Shown here: positions 42,530-51,921 of the stretch, one piece after another | How the letters are laid out: each line of letters starts with the position of its first letter | Numbering within the stretch: the first letter of the stretch is position 1 | Source of the DNA: Oscillospiraceae bacterium | Lineage (GTDB): Bacteria > Bacillota > Clostridia > UMGS1810 | Assembly: GCA_015068705.1 (NCBI GenBank) | Contig: SVJZ01000002.1 | Span: 144,780 to 208,779, forward strand | DNA length: 64,000 nucleotides | Direction: 5' to 3' | Notes under the pieces: generated by a model | Told to the model about the DNA's origin: nothing | The model's input: only the letters and a program-made list of their open reading frames with translations | Database searches by the model: none | Position numbers and translations under genes: made by a program

Positions 42530-43759
42530 ATGGAGCGAGTCATTTTACATTGTGATTTAAATAATTTTTTTGCCTCGGTGGAATGTCTGTCCCACCCCGA
42601 ATACCGTGATGTGCCCATAGCGGTTGCAGGCAGCAAAGAGGACCGGCACGGCATCATCCTTGCCAAAAACGAGCTTGCCAAGGCGCGTGGTGTGGTAACC
42701 GCAGAGGCAATCTGGCAGGCGGAGAGAAAATGTCCGGGGCTTGTGCTGGTGCCGCCCCACTATGAGGATTATGCACGTCTGTCCCGGATGGTGACCGAAA
42801 TTTATCTGGAATATACCGATCAGGTGGAACCCTTTTCCATCGACGAATGTTGGCTGGATGTAACCGGAAGCCGTACCCTGTTTGGGGATGGAGAGCACAT
42901 TGCCCACACCATCCGAAATCGTGTAAAAAACGAACTGGGACTTACTGTTTCCATCGGGGTGTCCTTTAACAAGGTGTTTGCAAAGTTGGGCAGTGACTAC
43001 AAAAAGCCGGATGCGGTTACGGTGATTTCAAGAGAAAATTACCGGGATATTTTGTTTCCCCTACCGGTAAATTCTCTGCTTTTTGTAGGAAAATCCACGG
43101 TGGGGAAACTAAATACCTTTGGCATCAAAACCATTGGCGACCTGGCAGGGTGCGACAAAGCACTTTTAACCGACCTTTTGGGTTCGCACGGCGAAACCCT
43201 TTACACGCATGCAAACGGCTTGGACAAAGAACCGGTGCGGCGGTTTGACGAAGAGGATGACCCAAAATCGGTGGGAAAAGGCATCACCTTCCGCCGGAGT
43301 CTGATTTGCGAAGATGAGGTGCGAATCGGGGTGGTTGCCCTATCGGACAATGTGGCGGCGCGCCTGCGCAAGCGGAATATGTGGTGCAATTGCGTGCAGA
43401 TTACCATCAAGGATGACAATCTGCATTCCATCAACCGACAGAAAAAACTGCCCTCCTCCACCAATTTGGCACGGGATATTTGTGATGCCGCCATGGGATT
43501 GGTTACCGCAAACTGGAGTTATAAAATACCCATCCGCATGATTACGGTTACCGCATGTGACCTTACCGGCTCTCCCCGTGCGGTGCAGATGAGTCTGTTT
43601 GATGCGCCCGAGCCGGACGAACGGGCACAGGCAATCGAACACTCCATGGATGATATCCGTTCCCGGTTCGGAAAGGGAGCGGTGCAGTTTGGAACGGTAC
43701 TGGGCAACGACATCGGAGTAAATACCGGCGAAAAAAAGGAGAAAACGGATGAAGATTAA
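42530..43759 (+). CDS. dinB: DNA polymerase IV
   Basis: A 409-residue Y-family translesion polymerase. Catalytic motifs are DLNNFFASVE (metal-binding Asp near residue 8) and SIDECWLDVT; the KVFAKLGSDYKKPDA region and GIKTIGDLAG helix-hairpin-helix are characteristic. The C-terminal region contains QMSLFD, close to a beta-clamp motif. The ATG at 42530 lies nine bases after GGAGG; the ATG at 42524 is only three bases from it. Its stop overlaps the rlmH start by 11 bases. Confidence 0.95.
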   Translation: MERVILHCDLNNFFASVECLSHPEYRDVPIAVAGSKEDRHGIILAKNELAKARGVVTAEAIWQAERKCPGLVLVPPHYEDYARLSRMVTEIYLEYTDQVEPFSIDECWLDVTGSRTLFGDGEHIAHTIRNRVKNELGLTVSIGVSFNKVFAKLGSDYKKPDAVTVISRENYRDILFPLPVNSLLFVGKSTVGKLNTFGIKTIGDLAGCDKALLTDLLGSHGETLYTHANGLDKEPVRRFDEEDDPKSVGKGITFRRSLICEDEVRIGVVALSDNVAARLRKRNMWCNCVQITIKDDNLHSINRQKKLPSSTNLARDICDAAMGLVTANWSYKIPIRMITVTACDLTGSPRAVQMSLFDAPEPDERAQAIEHSMDDIRSRFGKGAVQFGTVLGNDIGVNTGEKKEKTDED

Positions 43760-44228
43760 ATTGATATGTGTGGGAAAACTAAAAGAGGCATACCTACGTG
43801 ATGCAGTGGCAGAATACAGCAAACGATTGGGGCGGTTTTGCACCCTTGAGGTGGTGGAGCTGCCCGATGAAAAAATTCCGGAACGGGCAAGTCAGGCGCA
43901 GATGGAAAAGGTAATCGCCACAGAGGGTGAACGGATTGCCAAGCACATTGGCGCCGGAGAATTTGTGGTGCCCATGTGCATTGAAGGAAAGCAACTCGCA
44001 TCCGAACAATTTGCTAAAACCCTTGCAGAGGTTACCTTGCGCGGGATGAGCACCGTTACCTTTATCATCGGCGGTTCGCTGGGGATTGCAGACCACATCA
44101 AAAAACAAGGCGATTTTAAGTTGAGCCTTTCAGCAATGACCCTGCCCCATCAGTTGGCACGGGTGGTACTGCTGGAACAGATTTATCGGGCGTTTAAAAT
44201 CAACGCCGGTCAGGAATATCACAAATAA
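43749..44228 (+). CDS. rlmH: 23S rRNA (pseudouridine-1915 N3)-methyltransferase
   Basis: A 159-residue SPOUT methyltransferase that completes the modification of helix 69 in the 50S subunit. The opening MKIKLICVGKLKEAYLRDAV, FIIGGSLGI (SAM knot) and the C-terminal LLEQIYRAFKINAGQEYHK are signatures of the family, and the length is standard. It starts inside dinB after AAGGAG. Confidence 0.97.
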   Translation: MKIKLICVGKLKEAYLRDAVAEYSKRLGRFCTLEVVELPDEKIPERASQAQMEKVIATEGERIAKHIGAGEFVVPMCIEGKQLASEQFAKTLAEVTLRGMSTVTFIIGGSLGIADHIKKQGDFKLSLSAMTLPHQLARVVLLEQIYRAFKINAGQEYHK

Positions 44229-44232
44229 AAAA

Positions 44233-44265
44233 GGGGCATACCGACCGGGTATGCCCCATATTTTT
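44233..44265 (+). terminator. Terminator after rlmH
   Basis: GGGGCATACC-GACCG-GGTATGCCCC followed by a short T-run. Confidence 0.88.
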
Positions 44266-44270
44266 GGGGT

Positions 44271-44993
44271 TTAAATCACAAGACCGCCATTGACCGAAAG
44301 CACCTGGCCGGTCACAAACGAGGAGTCCTCGCTTGCCAGATACCACACCGCGCGGGCAACCTCTGTGGGATTCCCCGTCCGTCCCAACGGGGTCTGGTCG
44401 GCAAGTGCCGTTTTATCTTCGGGGGTTAATGCGGCGTTCATCTCGGTGTCAATAACTCCGGGGGCAACACAATTTACCCGCACGCCGGCAGGTCCCACCT
44501 CCTGGGCAAGTGCCTTGGTAAGCCCGATTACCCCTGCCTTTGCGGCACTATATGCCGCTTCACACGATGCACCGCAAATGCCCCACATGGAGGAAACATT
44601 TACAATGCTGCCTCCGCCCCGTGCCACCATATGCGGAAGCACTGCGCGGCAACCATAGAGTGTGCCAGAAAGATTGATGCCGCAGATGCGTGCCCAATCT
44701 TCATCCGAAAGGTCGGTAAGCAATCCCTGATGGGCAATTCCTGCGTTGTTTATCAGAATATCAATCTTCCCGAATCGCTCCAGTACAGTATCCACCATGC
44801 GATTGACATCACCGGATCGGGATACATCACCCTGCACCGCAATACAACCGGGTAACTCCTGCAAAAGTGAATGTGCCACTTGTTCATTTGTATGGTAACC
44901 GATGGCAACCGTTACCCCATTTTCATATAATACCCGTGCGCAAGATACGCCAATTCCGCCCGAAGCGCCGGTGATGAGTGCTATTTTGGACAT
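44271..44993 (-). CDS. SDR oxidoreductase, FabG-like or EF-P aminopentanone reductase-like
   Basis: A 240-residue short-chain dehydrogenase. Cofactor motif TGASGGIG (8-15), NNAG, and the Ser/Tyr/Lys set in VNVSSMWG and YSAAKAG are present. FabG and YmfI (the reductase that finishes 5-aminopentanol modification of EF-P) are very close in sequence. The overall pattern, with YHTNEQVAHSLLQEL after the first strand, leans to YmfI, but no fatty-acid or EF-P genes adjoin it to decide. The ATG follows GGGAGG. Confidence 0.85.
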   Translation of the reverse strand: MSKIALITGASGGIGVSCARVLYENGVTVAIGYHTNEQVAHSLLQELPGCIAVQGDVSRSGDVNRMVDTVLERFGKIDILINNAGIAHQGLLTDLSDEDWARICGINLSGTLYGCRAVLPHMVARGGGSIVNVSSMWGICGASCEAAYSAAKAGVIGLTKALAQEVGPAGVRVNCVAPGVIDTEMNAALTPEDKTALADQTPLGRTGNPTEVARAVWYLASEDSSFVTGQVLSVNGGLVI

Positions 44994-45087
44994 GCCAGAC
45001 CTCCCTCCCCCGTCTTTTCGGGAGCTTATTTAGGATTATTATACAACAAATTCATCCGCAATACAATGGTTGTTCATATTTTATCCA

Positions 45088-45115
45088 TTGATTTTTTCAA
45101 ATTCTGTGATATAAT
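45088..45115 (+). promoter_or_regulatory. Promoter of the YesL-like gene
   Basis: TTGATT (45088-45093), a 16-base spacer and TATAAT (45110-45115), then GAGGAGG before the ATG. Confidence 0.65.
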
Positions 45116-45149
45116 AGGTAATAGACTGTAATGCGAGGAGGATATACAT

Positions 45150-46061
45150 ATGGGATTGTTTGGCGGCAATTTTACCAAGGAAGGTCCGGGCGTATCCAAA
45201 GAAGCACCCGAAAAGCACCGCTTTTTCCTATTTTTCGAATTATTTTTTCGTAAATTTACCAAACTCATCTGGCTCAATGTGATTTACTTTGTGACCATGA
45301 TTCCCGTTTTACTGGGTATTTATCTGTCATTCCGGTTTGACCCCGAACTGGTTACGGCACTGGCAGAAGGTGCATCAGAACAGATTGCACATCTTTTAAA
45401 CACCCAGCCCCCTATCCGCCTGTCGGGTGATGTGGTAGGGCTTGGACTATTGGTGTTTTCGGTGTTTATCGTGGGCCCTGCCACGGCAGGTTTTACCTAT
45501 GTCATCCGCAATTTCCAACGCGAGGAACATTCGTGGGTTTTCAGTGATTTTCGTGAGCAGTTCCGAAAAAACTACAAGCAGGGTCTGCTCATGGGACTTT
45601 TGGATCTGGCAGTGGGCCTTTTGCTGTTTATCGGTTTTAATTTCTACCGCTACACCATGCCGGTGATGATGCCCGGATCTGCTATGCTCTCGTCGATTGC
45701 CATGTGGGTAATGGTGGTACTGGCAGTGGTATTTATCATGATGCACTATTACATCTATGTGATGATGGTTACATTTGAACTCAAATTCAGGCAACTGTTG
45801 CGCAACGCCGCAATTTTTGCACTGGCAAAACTTCCCATGAATGTGCTTATCACCATCATCATCGGCATCATTTCATTTGCTTGCATGCTCTGGCCCATCG
45901 CCTTGATTCTGGGATTGCCCATTCTGTATTTTTCATTGGTTGGATACATTGCCGTTTTTGCGGTATATCCGTCCATCGACAAGCACATGATTTCGCAGGT
46001 GGAAGACCGTACTCCCACCGTTTACGATGAAACCGAACAGGATTTTACCGATACCATTTAA
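45150..46061 (+). CDS. YesL/DUF624 family membrane protein
   Basis: A 303-residue membrane protein of about five or six helices. The N-terminal block (KHRFFLFFELFFRKFTKLIWLNVIYFVTMIPV) and the central FSDFREQFRKNYKQGLLMG segment match YesL/DUF624 proteins, often encoded near carbohydrate transport genes, but none is here. It contains an extended N-terminal segment of about 30 residues. Function unknown; the family may assist membrane or transport processes. Confidence 0.82.
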   Translation: MGLFGGNFTKEGPGVSKEAPEKHRFFLFFELFFRKFTKLIWLNVIYFVTMIPVLLGIYLSFRFDPELVTALAEGASEQIAHLLNTQPPIRLSGDVVGLGLLVFSVFIVGPATAGFTYVIRNFQREEHSWVFSDFREQFRKNYKQGLLMGLLDLAVGLLLFIGFNFYRYTMPVMMPGSAMLSSIAMWVMVVLAVVFIMMHYYIYVMMVTFELKFRQLLRNAAIFALAKLPMNVLITIIIGIISFACMLWPIALILGLPILYFSLVGYIAVFAVYPSIDKHMISQVEDRTPTVYDETEQDFTDTI

Positions 46062-46112
46062 GTAATATATACAAAAAATGAAACATATCACCCCAAACAA
46101 ATGCAAATAGTT

Positions 46113-46144
46113 ACAAATCAGGTAACATACCTGATTTGTTTTTT
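46113..46144 (+). terminator. Terminator after the YesL-like gene
   Basis: ACAAATCAGGTA-ACA-TACCTGATTTGT, a perfect 12-bp stem with a T-run. Confidence 0.9.
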
Positions 46145-46180
46145 GCCAAGTGGGTATATAAAGAAAGGGGATGGAGGCAG

Positions 46181-46648
46181 GTGAAAAAGTCGGTAGAAGT
46201 TTTTACTGACGGCGCATGCTCGGGAAACCCGGGTAAGGGCGGTTATGGTGTGGTGCTTCGATATGGCGCGCATCAAAAAGAACTGTCCGAAGGATTCCTG
46301 TCCACCACCAACAACCGCATGGAAATTCTGGCGGCAATCAAGGGTCTGGAAGCACTTAAAGAGCCTTGTACCGTTACCCTGTACAGCGATTCCCGTTATC
46401 TGGTGGATGCCATCAATCAAGGATGGTTGGCAAAATGGAGCAAAAATAACTGGATGCGCACCAAAACAGAAAAGGCAAAAAATGTGGATTTATTTACCCG
46501 TCTGCTTGCGCAACTGGAGCGGCATCAGGTGGAATTTGTGTGGGTAAAAGGGCATGCAGGTCACCCCGAAAACGAACGGTGTGACGAACTTGCCACCTCT
46601 GCCATCAAGGGAGAACACCTATCCGAGGACACCGGTTTTTCAGAATAA
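46181..46648 (+). CDS. rnhA: Ribonuclease HI
   Basis: A 155-residue enzyme degrading RNA in RNA-DNA hybrids. The acidic active site is visible in FTDGACSGNPG (Asp), NNRMEI (Glu), YSDSRYL (Asp) and GHAGHPENERCDELA (His and Asp). The GTG at 46181 is preceded by GATGGAGG. The frame extends upstream to 46136, but that part overlaps the terminator. Length is standard for bacterial RNase HI. Confidence 0.96.
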   Translation: MKKSVEVFTDGACSGNPGKGGYGVVLRYGAHQKELSEGFLSTTNNRMEILAAIKGLEALKEPCTVTLYSDSRYLVDAINQGWLAKWSKNNWMRTKTEKAKNVDLFTRLLAQLERHQVEFVWVKGHAGHPENERCDELATSAIKGEHLSEDTGFSE

Positions 46649-46696
46649 ATCCCCGTTTGGTTGCAAATGCTATCCTTAAAAAAGGAGTGTTTGCAA

Positions 46697-46972
46697 ATGA
46701 CGGTTGCGATTGAACAAGGTTTGGAGCAGGTGGGGGATTTTCTGCAATGCGCAGGTTACCGCGTGGTTTCCCTTACCGACATGGATGAAATGGTGGATGC
46801 GGTGGTATACCGACAAACCCTGCCCGACAGTGCGTTGTTTGAAATGGACGCATGGCTATCCGAACGAGTACGCAATCGTTTTCATGGCATATTTATGGTA
46901 AATGCGGGTGATAAAACACCCGAGCAGATAGATATAATACTAAGGTCAAGGGTTTATTCCCCGTTATTTTGA
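46697..46972 (+). CDS. UPF0180/YkuS-like small protein
   Basis: A 91-residue protein. It resembles the UPF0180 (YkuS) family in its opening [22 protein letters not shown], the DAVVY strand and a [10 protein letters not shown] segment, but the Cys pair seen in many members is absent. The ATG at 46697 lies nine bases after AAGGAG. It precedes nifS by about 26 bases, so cotranscription with Fe-S genes is likely. Function unknown. Confidence 0.7.
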   Translation: MTVAIEQGLEQVGDFLQCAGYRVVSLTDMDEMVDAVVYRQTLPDSALFEMDAWLSERVRNRFHGIFMVNAGDKTPEQIDIILRSRVYSPLF

Positions 46973-46998
46973 GGGAACCCCAAGGGAGAGGATTTTTC

Positions 46999-48168
46999 AT
47001 GATATATTTTGATCACGCCGCAACCACTGCGGTAAAACCCCAGGTGTTGGAAGCGATGCTTCCGTATTTTTCCGAAAATTACGGCAATGCATCGAGCATT
47101 TATACCATCGGTCAGCAGAGCCGCGCGGCAGTAGAGGCAGCACGCGAACAGGTGGCAAGTGCTCTCTCCTGTCTGCCCCGCGAGGTGTATTTCACCGCAG
47201 GCGGAAGCGAGTCGGACAACTGGGCAATCAAGGGTGCAGCATTTGCAAACCGCAAAAAGGGCAACCACATCATTACCTCCTGCATCGAGCACCACGCGGT
47301 GCTTCACACCTGCCAGTATTTAGAAAAGCAGGGATTTGAGGTAACCTATCTGCCGGTAAACGAATACGGCGAGGTATCGGTGGAGGATGTAAAAAATGCC
47401 ATCCGCGAGGATACCATCCTCATTACCATCATGTTTGCCAATAATGAAATCGGCACCATCCAACCCATCAGCGAGATTGGAAAAATTGCCGCAGAGCACA
47501 AGATTTTATTCCACACCGATGCAGTGCAGGCTGTGGGTGCAGTTCCCATCAACGTCAAGGAAATGGGCATTGATATGCTCTCCCTTTCGGCGCACAAATT
47601 CGGCGGGCCCAAGGGAATCGGCGCATTATATATCCGCGGCGGTGTACGGGTGGATAATCTGGTACACGGCGGTGCACAAGAGCGCAACAAACGTGCCGGC
47701 ACCGAAAACCTGGCAGGTATTGTGGGTCTTGGCAAGGCAATCGAGCTTGCTACGGCAGACATTACCACAAAGAGCGAGAAAATCGCAGCAATGCGTGATT
47801 ATATTATGAACGGAATTTTGACCAAAATTCCCTACACCAGATTAAACGGTCATCCGACCAACCGTCTGTGCGGTAATGTGAACATTTCGTTTGAGTTTAT
47901 CGAGGGCGAGGGTATGCTCCTGCTATTGGATATGAACGGCATTGCCGCTTCCAGTGGCTCGGCTTGCACCTCCGGCTCACTCGACCCGTCCCATGTATTG
48001 CTTGCCATTGGCCTTCCCCACGGGATTGCACACGGGTCGCTGCGTATTTCTCTGGGTGAGGAAAACACCATGGAGGATGCAGACCGTTTGTTGGAGATCC
48101 TGCCCGGTATCATCGACAGATTGCGACAGATGTCGCCCTTATATGAAGAAGTAGAGAGGGGAGAATAA
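46999..48168 (+). CDS. nifS: Cysteine desulfurase, NifS/IscS type
   Basis: A 389-residue PLP enzyme that takes sulfur from cysteine for Fe-S cluster assembly. Lys200 ([12 protein letters not shown]) binds PLP and Cys323 ([10 protein letters not shown]) forms the persulfide; the histidine in IEHHAV is catalytic. The ATG at 46999 follows AGAGG by seven bases. It lies two bases before the scaffold gene nifU, and the pair is the Fe-S assembly module. Confidence 0.96.
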   Translation: MIYFDHAATTAVKPQVLEAMLPYFSENYGNASSIYTIGQQSRAAVEAAREQVASALSCLPREVYFTAGGSESDNWAIKGAAFANRKKGNHIITSCIEHHAVLHTCQYLEKQGFEVTYLPVNEYGEVSVEDVKNAIREDTILITIMFANNEIGTIQPISEIGKIAAEHKILFHTDAVQAVGAVPINVKEMGIDMLSLSAHKFGGPKGIGALYIRGGVRVDNLVHGGAQERNKRAGTENLAGIVGLGKAIELATADITTKSEKIAAMRDYIMNGILTKIPYTRLNGHPTNRLCGNVNISFEFIEGEGMLLLLDMNGIAASSGSACTSGSLDPSHVLLAIGLPHGIAHGSLRISLGEENTMEDADRLLEILPGIIDRLRQMSPLYEEVERGE

Positions 48169-48170
48169 CC

Positions 48171-48596
48171 ATGTATAGTGAAAAAGTAATGGACCATTTT
48201 GCCAACCCCCGTAATGTGGGTGAGATTGAAGATGCCAATGCGGTAGGTCAGGTTGGTAACGCCAAATGCGGCGATATTATGAAGATGTATATGAAGATTG
48301 AAGATGATATTGTAAAGGATGTCAAATTCAAAACCTTTGGTTGCGGCGCTGCCATTGCCACCAGCTCCATGGCAACCGAACTGGTAAAGGGCAAGACCAT
48401 CGATGAGGCACTGGCACTGACCAATCGTGCAGTGATGGAAGCGCTCGACGGACTTCCGCCCCAGAAGGTACACTGTTCGGTACTGGCAGAGGAAGCAATT
48501 GCCGCCGCCATCCAGAACTACTATGACCGTCTGGGAATCGACAAAAAGGTCGCAAAGCATTGCGACGGACATTGCGAAAGCTGCAGTTGTCACTAA
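48171..48596 (+). CDS. nifU: Fe-S cluster assembly scaffold, NifU/IscU type
   Basis: A 141-residue scaffold that builds Fe-S clusters with sulfur from NifS. The three cluster-ligand cysteines are Cys33 (AKCGD, with Asp35), Cys58 (FGCGAA) and Cys102 (VHCSV). A C-terminal Cys-rich tail (CDGHCESCSCH, Cys131, 135, 138, 140) follows the classic domain and is seen in many clostridial versions. The ATG follows GGGGAG. Confidence 0.96.
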   Translation: MYSEKVMDHFANPRNVGEIEDANAVGQVGNAKCGDIMKMYMKIEDDIVKDVKFKTFGCGAAIATSSMATELVKGKTIDEALALTNRAVMEALDGLPPQKVHCSVLAEEAIAAAIQNYYDRLGIDKKVAKHCDGHCESCSCH

Positions 48597-48603
48597 ACAA
48601 AAA

Positions 48604-48645
48604 CCCCCATATGCTGCGTATGAAAACGCCACATATGGGGGTATC
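48604..48645 (+). terminator. Terminator after nifU
   Basis: CCCCCATATG and CATATGGGGG form a 10-bp stem with an 18-base loop, then TATCGTTTT. It also lies at the 3' end of the convergent lysine operon. Confidence 0.7.
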
Positions 48646-48648
48646 GTT

Positions 48649-49128
48649 TTATTCTGATAAAAATTGCTGTTTCAGTGCCCGGTATACGGTATCTGCATCC
48701 GCATCGGGAATGAGCAGAGAAATTTCATTGTCTGCTGTGGTAATCAGCCGGGTTTCCCCTCCACTTTCCACAACCGTGGCAAGCACCTGCGCCGCCACAC
48801 CATATGTACGGTACATTGCCGCTCCCTGCACGGTGAGTTTGGAATTATCTGCGCTGATATCACAAGAAATTCCCGGGATTTTTTCTTTCCATCGCCCCAT
48901 CAGCCCCATTGCCTCTCCCACCAGATGATTTTCGATGGTAAAGGACAGCGTTGCTCTGCTTTTGCAGGAACGGGCAAGGCTAATCATATCCACATTGATG
49001 CCACGCTCCGCAATCCGGGCAAATATATCCGGGATGAGTGAAGCATTGGCGTCCGGATGATGAAGGGTGATGAGTGCTATGTTATCGGTAATGGTAATAT
49101 CGCTGACCGCGCGCACACGGTCGGGCAT
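48649..49128 (-). CDS. Free-standing ACT-domain protein, aspartokinase regulatory-domain-like
   Basis: A 159-residue protein made of two ACT-like units similar to the C-terminal regulatory half of aspartokinase: ITITDNIALITLHHPDANASLIPDIFARIAERGINVDMI, then ISCDISADNSKLTVQGAAMYRTYGVAAQVLATVVESGGETRLITTADNEISLLI. No kinase domain is attached and no lysC is in the window. The ATG follows AAGGAG by nine bases. It is the last gene of the lysine-riboswitch operon asd-dapA-dapB, 16 bases after dapB. It may bind lysine and tune an aspartokinase or another pathway enzyme (inference). Confidence 0.85.
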   Translation of the reverse strand: MPDRVRAVSDITITDNIALITLHHPDANASLIPDIFARIAERGINVDMISLARSCKSRATLSFTIENHLVGEAMGLMGRWKEKIPGISCDISADNSKLTVQGAAMYRTYGVAAQVLATVVESGGETRLITTADNEISLLIPDADADTVYRALKQQFLSE

Positions 49129-49144
49129 GTGCTACCACTCCTTT

Positions 49145-49903
49145 CTATGAAAGGCTGATCAGATCCTTCATATCATACATACCTGCCTGCTTACCGGGCA
49201 AAAATTTTGCCGCAGAGATGGCACCCACCGCAAATACTTCCTTACTGGAAGCCTTATGGGTAATTTCAAGCACCTCGTCATTTCCGGCAAAGAGCACGGT
49301 ATGCTCGCCCACAATGGTGCCGCCACGCACTGCATGGATGCCAATCTCATGGGCATCTCTTTTTTTGCGCACACTATGGCGGTCATACACATAGGCGTCC
49401 TTTTCCTTTAAGGTGTCATTGATTTCATCTGCAATCATGAGTGCCGTTCCACTGGGTGCATCAATCTTCTGATTGTGGTGCTTTTCGATAATCTCGATAT
49501 CAAACTTGCCCTCCAGCACTGCCGCCGCCTTTTTCACCAGAGAAACCAAAAGGTTTACGCCCAGCGACATATTTGCCGAGAAAAATACCGGCACTTGCTT
49601 TGCCAATGTGTGCAGACTGTCAATCTGCGTTTCCGAAAGGCCGGTAGTGCATACCACCGCAGGTACACGATTTGCACCGCAATAGGAAATGAGGGGAGCA
49701 AGCATATCGGGGTGGGAAAAGTCCACCACCACGTCTGCGTGTCCGGTAAATTCGGCAGGGTTTTTCACCACCGGGAAGGAATTTTTCTGCTCGGTATTCA
49801 CATCCACGCCACACACGATTTTTGCACTGTCATCCTGCGAAAGCAGACGGGCGATTACCTGACCCATCTTGCCGTTGCAACCGCAAAGCATGATATTTAT
49901 CAT
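49145..49903 (-). CDS. dapB: 4-hydroxy-tetrahydrodipicolinate reductase
   Basis: A 252-residue NAD(P)H enzyme reducing the DapA product on the way to meso-diaminopimelate and lysine. The nucleotide motif is GCNGKMGQVIARLL. The active-site histidines and lysine are in EKHHNQKIDAPSGTA. The ATG follows GGAG by eight bases. It lies between dapA and the ACT gene under the same riboswitch; a strong hairpin sits between dapA and dapB. Confidence 0.97.
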   Translation of the reverse strand: MINIMLCGCNGKMGQVIARLLSQDDSAKIVCGVDVNTEQKNSFPVVKNPAEFTGHADVVVDFSHPDMLAPLISYCGANRVPAVVCTTGLSETQIDSLHTLAKQVPVFFSANMSLGVNLLVSLVKKAAAVLEGKFDIEIIEKHHNQKIDAPSGTALMIADEINDTLKEKDAYVYDRHSVRKKRDAHEIGIHAVRGGTIVGEHTVLFAGNDEVLEITHKASSKEVFAVGAISAAKFLPGKQAGMYDMKDLISLS

Positions 49904-49921
49904 GAGTATCTCTCCTTATCC

Positions 49922-49953
49922 AAACGGCTGACCGTTTTTTCGGTCAGCCGCTT
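49922..49953 (-). other. Intercistronic hairpin between dapA and dapB
   Basis: AAACGGCTGACCG-TTTTTT-CGGTCAGCCGCTT, a 13-bp stem with one G-T pair (plus-strand reading). The T-run falls in the loop and none follows the stem on the coding strand, so it is more likely a processing or stability element than a full terminator. Confidence 0.7.
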
Positions 49954-49967
49954 ATCATTGGTAAATT

Positions 49968-50855
49968 TTATTTGAGCAAACCATAGCGTTCCATTGCGCC
50001 CTTGAGTTTTGCAAGGTTTGCTTCTTCCATCTCGCACAAGGGCAGACGGTAGCCGCCCACCTCAAAGCCCATGAGGTTGAGTGCCGCCTTGACGGGGATG
50101 GGGTTAACCTCGCAGAAGAGCGCGTCTACCAGTTCCAGCATTTCCAGTTGCAATGCCAATGCCTTTTTGGTATCGCCTGCAAGGTAAGATGCCACCATAT
50201 CATGGGTCTGACGGGGAGCAACGTTTGCCACTACCGAGATAACACCCTTGCCACCCAGTGACAGGAGGGGTACCACCATATCGTCATTGCCCGAATATAG
50301 GTCAAAACGATCGCCACATAGTGCCATGATGCGCGCCGCCTGCACAATATCACCGCTTGCTTCCTTGATACCTACGATGTTTTCCACATCTGCAAGTGCC
50401 AACATGGTTTCGGGTTTGATGTTTGTGCCGGTACGGCTGGGTACATTATAGAGAATGCAGGGAATATCCACTGCGTTTGCCTGACGGGTGTAGTGCTGGA
50501 TTAAGCCCTTCTGGGTTGCCTTGTTATAGTACGGGGTAACCATCAAAAGTGCATCGGCTCCTGCATCCTGTGCCATTTTGGAAAGCTCTACCCCATGCGC
50601 AGTATCGTTACTGCCCGTGCCGGCAATGACCGGCATACGTCCGGCAATCTTTTCCACTGCATAACGGATTACCGCAACATGCTCGGCATCCGGCATGGTG
50701 GATGATTCACCGGTGGTGCCGCAAATGATTACGGCATCGGTTTGATTGGCAACATGAAATTCGAGCAGTTCGCCCAGCTTTTCATAATTGACGCCATCTT
50801 TGGTAAAGGGTGTGACAATGGCAACACCCGAACCTTCAAATACTGTCTTTTTCAC
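49968..50855 (-). CDS. dapA: 4-hydroxy-tetrahydrodipicolinate synthase
   Basis: A 295-residue TIM-barrel aldolase joining pyruvate and aspartate semialdehyde. The Schiff-base lysine is in GIKEASGD and the catalytic tyrosine in [15 protein letters not shown] is the pyruvate-binding loop. The ATG follows an AGGGAGG ribosome site. It lies 27 bases after asd, and together with dapB is controlled by the lysine riboswitch. Confidence 0.97.
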   Translation of the reverse strand: MKKTVFEGSGVAIVTPFTKDGVNYEKLGELLEFHVANQTDAVIICGTTGESSTMPDAEHVAVIRYAVEKIAGRMPVIAGTGSNDTAHGVELSKMAQDAGADALLMVTPYYNKATQKGLIQHYTRQANAVDIPCILYNVPSRTGTNIKPETMLALADVENIVGIKEASGDIVQAARIMALCGDRFDLYSGNDDMVVPLLSLGGKGVISVVANVAPRQTHDMVASYLAGDTKKALALQLEMLELVDALFCEVNPIPVKAALNLMGFEVGGYRLPLCEMEEANLAKLKGAMERYGLLK

Positions 50856-50882
50856 TGAATATACCTCCCTTGATAAAAGACT

Positions 50883-51887
50883 TTATGCCTCCTGCTGCCA
50901 GTACTCGATGAGTTTCTGGGCAATCTGCACGGCATTGGCTGCTGCACCCTTGCGGATGTTGTCTGCAACCACCCACAGGTTTACGCCGTTTTCTACGCTC
51001 TCGTCACGACGGATTCTGCCAACAAACACTTCGTTTTTGCCGGTTGCATCAATAGGCATGGGGTAAACTGCATTGTCGATATCGTCCACCACTACGCAGC
51101 CGGGCATATTTTCCAGGTCACGGCGCAGTTCGTCAAGATCAAACGGTTTTTCAAACTCAAGATTGATGGACTCGCTGTGGCTATTGAACACAGGTACACG
51201 CACGGTGGTAGCGGTGATGCGGATGCTATCGTCGTGCAGGATTTTTTTGGTTTCATTGACCATCTTCATCTCTTCCTTGGTATAGCCATTGGGCAGGAAG
51301 GAATCAATCTGCGGCAAGCAGTTATTTGCAATGGGGTGATTGAACTTTTTGGGAGCCTCGCCTTTGAGACCGTTTTCCAAATCGTTCCAACCGCCTACAC
51401 CTGCACCGGATACTGCCTGATAGGTGGAGTATATGATACGTTTGATCTTGTATTTGTCATGCAGGGGTTTCAAGGGAACCATCGCCTGGATGGTGGAGCA
51501 GTTGGGGTTTGCGATGATGCCGTTATTCCACTTGATGTCCTCAGGGTTTACCTCAGGCACTACCAACGGCACCTTTTCATCCATGCGCCATGCGCTGGAG
51601 TTGTCGATTACCACACAGCCTTTTGCTGCAGCGATGGGAGCAAACTTTTCACTGGTGGAGCCACCTGCGGAAAACAGTGCGATATCGATGCCGCGGTCAA
51701 AGGAAGTTTCGGTAAGCTCCTCTACCACATACTCCTTACCGAGCAGGGTCAGTTTGGTACCTGCCGACCGTGCGGAAGAAAACAAATAATATTGGCTTAC
51801 CGGCAGATTCAGCTCTTCGAGCACCTGCAAAAAGGTTCTGCCTACCATTCCGGTTGCACCGACAACCGCTACACTGTACTGTTTCAT
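50883..51887 (-). CDS. asd: Aspartate-semialdehyde dehydrogenase
   Basis: A 334-residue enzyme making aspartate semialdehyde from aspartyl phosphate. The cofactor motif is VGATGMVG (9-16) and the acyl-enzyme cysteine is Cys130 (NPNCSTIQ). The ATG at 51887 follows AGAGGATTG; a longer frame from 51977 runs into the riboswitch terminator and is not translated. It is the first gene of the lysine/diaminopimelate operon. Confidence 0.97.
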   Translation of the reverse strand: MKQYSVAVVGATGMVGRTFLQVLEELNLPVSQYYLFSSARSAGTKLTLLGKEYVVEELTETSFDRGIDIALFSAGGSTSEKFAPIAAAKGCVVIDNSSAWRMDEKVPLVVPEVNPEDIKWNNGIIANPNCSTIQAMVPLKPLHDKYKIKRIIYSTYQAVSGAGVGGWNDLENGLKGEAPKKFNHPIANNCLPQIDSFLPNGYTKEEMKMVNETKKILHDDSIRITATTVRVPVFNSHSESINLEFEKPFDLDELRRDLENMPGCVVVDDIDNAVYPMPIDATGKNEVFVGRIRRDESVENGVNLWVVADNIRKGAAANAVQIAQKLIEYWQQEA

Positions 51888-51921
51888 TTCAATCAATCCT
51901 CTCGTTTTTACATTTTCTATA

